Shown here in pieces: positions 10,378 to 17,900 of a DNA stretch of 64,000 nt (position 1 is its first letter; the number at the start of each line of letters is the position of its first letter). This DNA comes from Gracilariopsis chorda (taxonomy: Eukaryota; Rhodophyta; Florideophyceae; Gracilariales; Gracilariaceae). The notes beneath the pieces are model-generated. The model had not been told where the DNA came from. It did not search any database and saw only the letters and a list, made by a program, of their open reading frames with translations. The stretch covers positions 62,001 through 126,000 of the forward strand of contig NBIV01000007.1 in the NCBI GenBank assembly GCA_003194525.1. Direction: 5' to 3'. The position numbers and the translations under genes are program-made.

Positions 10378-11235
10378 ATGGATAGACCAGCCGGAGAGAA
10401 AGTGCTCGATATCCGCTTGAAGCTCATTTTGGTGTTCTTCCTTGTCATCTTTTTTGTTTATGTTGGTCACTCTGTATCACAGATTCCGAGATACAGCTCT
10501 CCACTGCGGGGCTACGCGCTGTCCGACCGCACGTCCAGAAACGGGGGGTGGAAGACTGGATTAAGTGTTAAGCCGCATGGTCGTCATTGTCTTGATATGT
10601 ATCGTTACGACGGGTTTCCAGGAGTCCCTGTATGTTCTTCATATTCCACCGTCATCTGTTTTCGCCGAACAACTTGGTGTGGCTTTCATCATGGTCGCCA
10701 TCGCGTTTGAAGCTGGTTGTCATGTCACTCAGTGCTGGTACTATGTGGACCAGTTCACCATGCTCAATTTTATGTTCTACTTGTTCTTACTTTTCGGTTT
10801 TGCGGTTTGGAGCAATGGGGTCTTACAGCATTCTACTCCTCTCAACATTTTGTGAATGTGGTGTTTTCTGTCCTACTGGTAGCTACAGCTCTTCTCTATC
10901 AACTTGGTGCGACCCACCACAACCGCGCCTACAAAATTCCTATCTACATTTCCCTCACGTTCGTATTAACCGTCCTTACGTATCGTGGATGTAGGTTGTT
11001 GGGCGACTGGCGCATCATACTGTTCCCGGTACTCTCTGTTGGGGTGAATTCGTGCTTTGTCTGGTTACTGAAGCAGCATGGTGGTGATCCGTATACCAAG
11101 CCGCAAGTTGCTCTGAACGCCGTCTGCCATATTGCGCATGATCTGCTTGGGACGGAGGCGGGCTTGCTCGTATTAACCGCTATGGTGTACTACAAGGGGC
11201 GTGATGCCAAGCGACGGGAGTCCAAGCGCAGTTAG
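10378..11235 (+). pseudogene. multi-pass membrane protein gene with frame changes
   Basis: Starts Met-Asp-Arg-Pro-Ala and runs into a hydrophobic segment (LILVFFLVIFFVYVGHSV). A second frame then supplies MVVIVLICIVTTGF, LGVAFIMVAIAFEAG and FMFYLFLLFGFAV. The first frame resumes with NVVFSVLLVATALLYQLG, IYISLTFVLTVLTY, WRIILFPVLSVGV and a Lys/Arg-rich end. Taken together this is a protein of about six or seven membrane spans. The frame must change near 10560 and near 10815. The truncated paralogue at 5344 has the same first frame relation, so that change predates the duplication, or an unrecognised intron lies there. I cannot decide between decay and unusual splicing. No family recognised. 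Confidence 0.5.
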
Positions 11236-11860
11236 GCCTATCAAAGTGAGACCAGGCAGGATGCTGAGAAGACCTTGATATCTCGGTTTAGTTTACTTTA
11301 CTTTCCTCGTGTTGATGTTAGTGTTGCAGAGCATCGTGGTTGACGGCATACGCCGTTTCTATATCTACCCATACTCTGCGCTAAACGTCGAGCTTCGTTT
11401 CGGACTTTTTCAAGAACCAAGGTGCGAACGAACGAGCAGGGGTGAGATGCTCACCATGAGAATGGTAACAGAAGCATCAAAATGGTGTTACCAAGGCACT
11501 GAGGATTACTTGGAAGGTGTTTGTAAGGATACCTCCGTAACCTAAATGTCGTGGGGACAAGGCTAGGGGCTACCGGGAGCCCGAAAAGGCACCAGGCAAT
11601 CAAATTTTGCCAGTCTACTAAGGTTAAAAGGTTGCCCTTGCATGCCACTCACAAAACTGAAACTGAAACTTAAACACCACCTTACTGAGGACCTACCCTT
11701 CGGGTGCTTTCTATACCGTCAGGGAGTACAAACCTGAAGGAGGTCGTCGCTTGTGCCCAAGGGTTGCGGCTGTCAAACCTTTCTAAGCGCGTTAAAGCCC
11801 ATTCAGAGACAGAGGCAAGAGCACATTCCGCGCACGTAGCGCTTCCATCCGCCAAACGTA
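11236..11860. other. spacer and promoter of the PI synthase gene
   Basis: No gene seen. It holds a TACCCTT motif (about 11696) some 165 bases before the start codon, a motif that recurs upstream of several genes here. Confidence 0.4.
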
Positions 11861-12502
11861 ATGAAGCCCACCAGAGACTGGCCAGTGTGGGTTTACGTGC
11901 CCAACATCATTGGATATCTTCGAATCATTCTGTCTATTATCGCATTCACTAACTATCGAACACCAGGCGTTTTCTTTGGTTATTATTTTGTCGGATTCGT
12001 TCTTGACGCAGCTGATGGTCTTGCGGCAAGAAAGCTGAACCAATCCTCTGATTTTGGAGCGCAACTGGACATGCTGACAGACAGATGTGCCACAGCCGCA
12101 CTTCTTACTGTTCTATCCTACCTATACCCGAATCAGGCGTATATCTGTTACGCGCTCATTTTCTTAGATGGTTATTCTCACTGGGTCCAAATGGTAGCTG
12201 GCATATGCGCTGGTACTGCTTCACATAAATCGGCAGGTCGCGGGTGGCTACTCCAGTTGTACTATTGGAGACCGTGTCTGACGTTCGTATGCTCGTTGAA
12301 TGAAATGTGCTTTCTTATTCTGTACTTACAAGCCTTCACCGAAGGACCACCGTTCCTACCAGGCTTGTCCCTGTATTCTGCAATTTTGTGGTGCGCCGTC
12401 CCCGTTTGCATTATAAAGCAGATAATATCCGTTCGTCAGATATTCTCAGCACACGCAACAATAACGGACGCAATGGTCTCGAAGTTATGTACGGGAACAT
12501 AG
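11861..12502 (+). CDS. PIS1: phosphatidylinositol synthase (CDP-alcohol phosphatidyltransferase)
   Basis: A 213-residue membrane enzyme that joins CDP-diacylglycerol and myo-inositol to make phosphatidylinositol, normally in the endoplasmic reticulum. The CDP-alcohol phosphotransferase signature is complete: D49-x2-D52-G53-x2-A56-R57-x8-G66-x3-D70-x3-D74. The stretch HWVQMVAG...SHKSAGRGW a third of the way further on is typical of the PI synthase branch rather than of choline, ethanolamine or cardiolipin enzymes. Several hydrophobic spans (IIGYLRIILSIIAF, FFGYYFVGFVL, LYSAILWCAVPVCI) fit the six-span fold. Length is near the family norm of about 215-230. Its product feeds the phosphoinositide pool acted on by the 5-phosphatase at 39525, but there is no physical linkage. 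Confidence 0.93.
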   Translation: MKPTRDWPVWVYVPNIIGYLRIILSIIAFTNYRTPGVFFGYYFVGFVLDAADGLAARKLNQSSDFGAQLDMLTDRCATAALLTVLSYLYPNQAYICYALIFLDGYSHWVQMVAGICAGTASHKSAGRGWLLQLYYWRPCLTFVCSLNEMCFLILYLQAFTEGPPFLPGLSLYSAILWCAVPVCIIKQIISVRQIFSAHATITDAMVSKLCTGT

Positions 12503-12620
12503 AAACAAGTGTGGCGCTTTCAGAACAAACTGATCCTGACACTCACGCACGGAGGGGTACTACCACACATCGTCTGCCTTACATCATCAGTACTGTCCGT
12601 GACTACTCTTTGAGTTTCTC

Positions 12621-13016
12621 ATGCATTCAACTTCGGACTACCCTTGGTACGATGAGAGGAACTTTGCACCGCATACTGGGCTAGAGTGGCTTGCCTCAGG
12701 ATGGATTGCCCAAGCATCAGTTGCGCGAAATGGACGGCACGAAATGAGACACCGGAAACAGAGCTATACAAGATCGTCCGAATCTGAAGAGCAGTGAGTG
12801 GCCGGACGTGGAATGGAAATGCACTCCTCACTTATATACTTCGTTGCAACAAGGACGGACGCTGCGTGAAGTATCTTCTAAAGGAACTTCTCGGTCTTGT
12901 TATGTAATTAATTGCAAAGGCTGAGTGAAGCCGTGAAGCACACTCTGCGCTCTCTGTTTACACGGACGCGTCCTACTAGCTCATCTGTTTTGTATAAACC
13001 AAATGCGTTTCCTTAG
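12621..13016 (+). CDS. unknown 89-residue protein, two exons
   Basis: Found by reading splice signals. Exon 1 is 12621-12793 and exon 2 is 12920-13016, with a consensus GTGAGT donor, an ATTGCAAAG acceptor and agreeing phase. The product begins MHSTSDYPWYDERNF, has Trp-rich and basic stretches in the middle, and ends in Tyr-Lys-Pro-Asn-Ala-Phe-Pro. There is no signal peptide, membrane span or known motif. Its stop overlaps the stop of the minus-strand gene at 13013 by a few bases, a tail-to-tail arrangement that supports both models. A TACCCTTGG motif lies inside the first codons. Confidence 0.5.
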
Positions 13017-13421
13017 AATCCTTCCTTACGACCGTACCCGTTTGCCAGTTGGTGCACTCCTCTGCTGACGTTGAACATAACGACGCACATACCAACTCCG
13101 ATCGCTAGATTCAGAATGCGATCCGCGCTGGAGAGTATAAGAGGGGTTCACGAGTCACATATGTTAGACATTTCCTGCAAACAAAGCCATTACCTTCTCG
13201 CCCACGGCTGGGCGAGGCGATACGAGCGGTCGCTCGCGCTTCAGATTCCATTGCCTCTATTGATATTGTGCCTAAGTGTGATGAACTTACCGCCCTGCCT
13301 GGAATGTAAATTTACCGGTCGCTTTAGCTGCCTGAAACTTCTTGATTTGCTCATGCACGGTGTTTGCTCCGCTGAACATGCCGCCAGAAGACCCACCCCC
13401 CGTTTTTGCTGCTTCCGACAT
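13013..13421 (-). CDS. 81-residue single-span protein, COX7a-like
   Basis: Two exons on the minus strand: 13291-13421, and 13013-13127 after an intron with a perfect GTAAGT donor and a TCTCCAG acceptor. The product starts MSEAAKTGGGSSGGMFSGAN, has an amphipathic segment VHEQIKKFQAA, and ends with one membrane span (ILNLAIGVGMCVVMFNVSRG) and a short basic tail. Size and layout resemble cytochrome c oxidase subunit 7a and related small inner-membrane respiratory subunits, but sequence similarity by eye is weak. Existence of the gene is well supported; identity is tentative. It converges on, and overlaps by its stop codon, the gene at 12621. Confidence 0.6.
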
Positions 13422-13785
13422 TGCGCAATGGACTCAACTGTTTGAGGTGGAGGTTTGTGAACGAATGTAATCACGAATTAGTGCCCCGGACAGAAAAGGT
13501 ACTCGCTGATTTGGCTTTCGAAGAAGCGCTTATGTCTCTTTCAAGGATTCGTTCAGGTACAAACGCGCTGCGAAACGGCTTTGGGTCTTGACCGATCCGA
13601 GGGGAATGGTTGAAGCGGGGCCGCGCCCAGGTCGGTGGACTCGGGGTCAAGAATGTGGCTGTGCGGCAGACAGGCGAGAAGCGCTCCAGAAATTCAAAGA
13701 TTTCTAGCAATTTTAAAAAAGTTGTCATAGCGAGCTGTGCGAAGACCACTGGATGCGTACCCTTCCCGTGGTCTTTGGGAATCAC

Positions 13786-14192
13786 ATGTCGACGCAGAAG
13801 GCTGTCGGCTCAAAGCAGTTATCTCAACCTTCTCGTCCATCGTTCTTCGCCCTCTTCTGTCTGGTGTTACAACTTGCATTGCTTGTCGTCAAGTGTAAGA
13901 GGTTGCACACTGGTGCTGAATACGAGCTCTGCGTCTGGTCGTGGATAGTAGCCTTAATGTGAAAACATCGTCAGGCTTGCTCCCTCTCTGCAACTTTAAG
14001 ATTGGTAAGCAGAGCGTTCACGCGCCCTACCAAATCAGGGGTTGTGCAGAAACACAATACCGTCGTACATACATCTTGTGCCAATCAACGGGTATGTCCG
14101 TGTACAACCCGCGGTATCTCGTATTCTGGTTTAATTCAAGGCTGATAAAAGAGCAGAGAAAGTTCCAGCATTGCTTGAAATCTCCGCAGTAG
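13786..14192 (+). CDS. candidate small membrane protein, spliced
   Basis: Starts MSTQKAVGSKQLSQPSRP and has one clear membrane span (FFALFCLVLQLALLVV). An intron at 13893-13948 (GTGTAA donor, GGATAG acceptor) would join it in phase to a frame that stays open to 14192, giving about 116 residues. Without splicing the first frame stops at 13962 after 58 codons. A TACCCTT motif lies about 25 bases before the start. A 45-nt in-frame segment (14004-14048) with good splice signals could also be removed. No homologue recognised. The short spacer to the LSm10-like gene is typical of this region. Confidence 0.35.
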
Positions 14193-14304
14193 TGCATCGA
14201 CGCAGCTCATCGCTCTTGAGGTTGCACACAAAACCCCTGGGCTTCCACAGTGCAAGCAGATCTTAGTTCATCACCCAAGGGAGGTTCGATGATGCATCGC
14301 TGAA

Positions 14305-14953
14305 ATGGGGAGCTCTACCGAACAAACCACCCTGGTCTTTTTCATCAAGGCACTTTGCGGCAGAAACCTGCGTTTTGAGCTTCGCAATGGCGTTTGCGTG
14401 GAAGGCGAATTGGAATCCGTTGATCAGAACATGAAGTAATGTAATCAATTCTCACCGAAGAGAGAGTACTGGGAAGTTTGACGGATAACTAACTTCATTT
14501 ACATAATCGTTTGCAATTAGTGTGACGATTGCCCATGCTTTATGGAACTGTGGACAACTTGGGTCTCTAACGAAAGATCGAGAAAATGTAGCGTCCGTTT
14601 GTTTCGAACTATTGTATGTAGCTTCGCGCCACATAACGTTTATCCAGATACCAGACGATGTTAACGTGTCAGAGACGATGGATATATACGTAAGTTAGCT
14701 TTCACTTCAAGTTATCAAAACAGCATATGTTCTAACCTAGAGGTATAGGCGAGGAGACTTGAGTCTGCTAAGTATGCAAGTTCTGGAGGAAAGCGCAGAA
14801 GAACAAAATAGTTCACACTCCGGAATACAAATAACTGTCATCCCAACAGCGGCTCACTCTTCGATTCTACTGAACGTGCTTCTTTGTGGCGCAGTTGGCT
14901 CGCATACACAATCAAGCATGCGGCCAACCTCCGCAGCATTTCCTCGTTCTTGA
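14305..14953 (+). CDS. LSm10-like Sm-fold protein, three exons
   Basis: Exons 14305-14435, 14521-14689 and 14741-14953; all phases agree. The introns are 85 nt (CTAAC branch, TTGCAATTAG acceptor) and 51 nt (GTAAGT donor, CTAACCTAG acceptor). The first exon gives the Sm1 motif: LRFELRNG, VEGELESVDQNMN. The second gives the Sm2 region ending YVASRHITFIQIPDDVN, followed by a basic MDIYRYRR stretch. IPDDVN after the last strand is characteristic of LSm10, the U7 snRNP subunit that replaces SmD1 and helps process histone pre-mRNA in animals; SmD1 has a different ending. There is a small insertion between Sm1 and Sm2. The tail of about 60 residues is Ser/Glu-rich and overlaps the 3-prime end of URB1 on the opposite strand. 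SmD1-like divergence is the alternative. Confidence 0.7.
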
Positions 14954-17900
14954 CAACACCTGCATACTTCTCTTCAGTATAGCTGCTCATCACTGCAGGT
15001 AATGCGCTGGGAAGAAGACGAGAATAATTATACAGCATATGGCCTTCGTGGACACGAGAGCCCATAGCAGCATAACCTGCGAGCATAATCCAGATTGTTG
15101 GTTGTGTACATACGACTTGTGCTAAAAGCTCCAAGAGGCGCGAGTCGTAATGCGAACGCTGGCCTGCCTTGCGATAATTCAGAATGCATTCTGCAATGAA
15201 GGAGTGGAAAATCAAGACTTCCGTGTGCCGGTAAGCATGCTCTAGGTCCGGTACGTCCGGAGTTAGGAGCAAAGTCTGTTCCAAGAGCATCTTGCATACA
15301 TCCAATGAGACGGCGGCATATTTCTGACGAACAATACACTTTGATATATCTGAAATTAATCGCTCCATTCCTCCGACGTCTTGGCTTCGCAATCCCCCGG
15401 CATCGACTAGTTGTGAAAAGCTGAAGTGGAGCGAACCTCGGACATCAGGCACTGCGGTGTACAACTGCGTTGCACAGTTCAACAAGCTTCTCGTAATCAC
15501 ATTGGGTAGGGTCTTCCACTGCCCCAATGCGATGTCTCCTAATTTCTTTAGAGTCGTGGAAACCAAAGAAACACGTTTTGTAAAATCCGGATGAGAGTGG
15601 AGCGCTTTTGTTAGTTTCTGAAGTAAGTCAAGTTTAAGTACAAGACTGCGTTCGGTTTCTTCACCACTACTGGAATTCTCCAAGAGCCATGGAAGAAACC
15701 CATAAACGGACACTAATTCGCGAGAAATGTCGAGTTCGAAATCTCGTTCAAGCAATACCTTCAGAGTGCTCAGTGTCTTTAAACGAAGTAAAGAATTAAA
15801 CAGGCTCTTCCTCGAGGCCAACATGAAGCACGTGTTTATCATCCTCCGCTTTCTGACGACAGTCATATCCTTTCGAGAGTGAACACCCTTTTCAAGAACT
15901 TCAAGAGCCAGCGACCTTGTCGGTACTAGCTCCTCACTCGTCGCATTGCAATTGAACAGGTGATACAGTCCGATGCAGTCTGAGATATCGATAGAAGGGT
16001 TGCGAAGCAGAAAAGTGGTGACAATTTTGTTGCTTGGATGTCGTGGTTGCAATGCAACTCTTAGAGCAATGCGAAACCACACTACAAAGAGAGGAAGACA
16101 GCGCTTCAAAGGTTCCGTAATCGAGTTGCGAAGCACTTCGAGAAGTAACCGTAACTGCTTCCGGTCCTTGTAGAGAACAGATGAAATAGAGGTTGTTCGA
16201 AGATGCACAGGTCCTACTACCTTACAGAATAGTTCGATACAAGCATATGCTAGAGTTCGTAGATCGTCCACATGAGAAGCTAACCCTGTTATCACTAGAC
16301 CGAGAAGTCCGTCATGGGTTATCTGGCCTATGTCAAGCACAGGGTGCGTGTGTTTCTCCAAAGCCTCTCCACAACCATGTAGAAAAAGTTTAAGGACGAA
16401 CCTTGGGTCATAGGTACCGTTTGTACTATTGCAAGAGGGCGCTTCTGCAGTGTTTGGACGCAGAATGATGTCACAAGCTTCTTCCAGTGAACGTGTTTCA
16501 AATAGAGGAATCACTTCCGACGCTTTTTGTTGTAAGTAACCCAAGCGGACGTCAAGCGAAGGTTGAAGTCTAGGGTGCATACGGTATACTTCACTTACGT
16601 TGTCGAGCAAGTCTTGAATAGCGCGATCAGTCTGGCTAACTGATGCTTTGTACACCGATGGCTTGGAAAACACTCTTTCGATATGGCTAAGACATTCACC
16701 AATCTCATCTCCTACGGATCCCTTTTTGAGATGTTTCAATGCCACGTTCAACAGAATAGCTGCATCGGAAACATGATTTGCTGACGAATCATCTTTCAAT
16801 TCGCATGTCTCATTACTCCCACCAAGAGAAGCAATCAAGCCTAAATTGATATACTCCTCGAAACGCTTCTCCTTCTGGCACACTAGAATGAGCACGTCCT
16901 TTGCAACCTCGTCCAGTAGGAAATCCATATGTAGAATTTCTGAGACACATCTACATAATAAGTCACATAGCTCTACTGCACCATCCTCTCTTTCAGACCT
17001 ATCCGAAGAGACTGATTGGGCAATAAAATCATGATAGTGGTTCACTAGAACAAGAAATCGTTTCGAGATAATTCTCAACTGCTGCTCCAACTCAGATGCG
17101 TCAGATACTCTTGCCAGTGGCAAATTCTTTCGACTGCGAATCAAAAGAATAGTTTGCACAAACACCTTTAGAAAAGATATGTCTATCACTTCAGGAGAAG
17201 CAATAAGCACCCATTTCACAATGGTTTCGAAGAGCAAGAGAAGCGACTCATTCGGGAAAAGGGATTCTGAATCAAAAAGTTCGTCCTTGTGAAGGCTGTT
17301 TTCCCAAACCATCCAAAGCGATTTGGAAAACGCCCCACAAAGCTTCTTCATCAAAAGGACAAGGTCCTTTGCCGCCGAGAGTTCCATGATGACATGGTAA
17401 CCAAAATGTCTTATAGAACTCTCTATCAGGGGCAAGTTTGAATCATGATGCCCATTCTTTGACAGATACGTCGAGGTGGCTAATCCTTCGGCAATGTTTA
17501 GCATGGATTCTTTCCACTTGCTGTCAAACGGGATTCCAGTTATGTGCCTCTCTTTGATACTCAGGAGGCCATGAACGCCTATCAAGATGGAAATTGGGAA
17601 CTGCCTCCCGGATCGGCTTGACCATGACGCAATGTCTTCTAGTAGCCGCTTTCGAAACCCTGGAAACCACGGAAGCATGTACACTAGTTCAGTCATAGCG
17701 TGAATCGATATGTAGCAGAGGTTCTGTGAATTCAGATATGTCCTGTTGTAGAGAAGATTTTTGGTGCTCACCGCTACAGACAAGCAGCGATGCCGGGTAA
17801 GATTGTACAGTATTGCGACCGCGAATTCGGCTTTTTGAAGAGACAAGGCATCCTCATTGCACTCACTCAACATCGTCAGGCAAGGAAGGGCCACCTCAGG

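Larger units (their letters stand above)
9495..11250 (+). repeat. longer copy of the duplicated kinase-end/membrane-gene segment
   Basis: Partner of 4858-5900. The two align from the kinase gene's last codons through the membrane gene's tail, interrupted by a roughly 390-base block (about 9860-10255) present only here and by the deletion in the other copy. Confidence 0.85.

Noticed and set aside
13406-13707. Possible spliced plus-strand gene (frame from 13406 joined at 13556/13631 to ...REALQKFKDF)
   Set aside because: The 74-nt intron is plausible but no in-frame Met precedes the coding-like stretch, and the upstream part overlaps the start of the minus-strand gene at 13013-13421.
14452-14634. 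Minus-strand frames at 14263-14634 as a small protein gene
   Set aside because: They are antisense to the LSm10-like exons, which have far better splice signals and a recognisable Sm motif.
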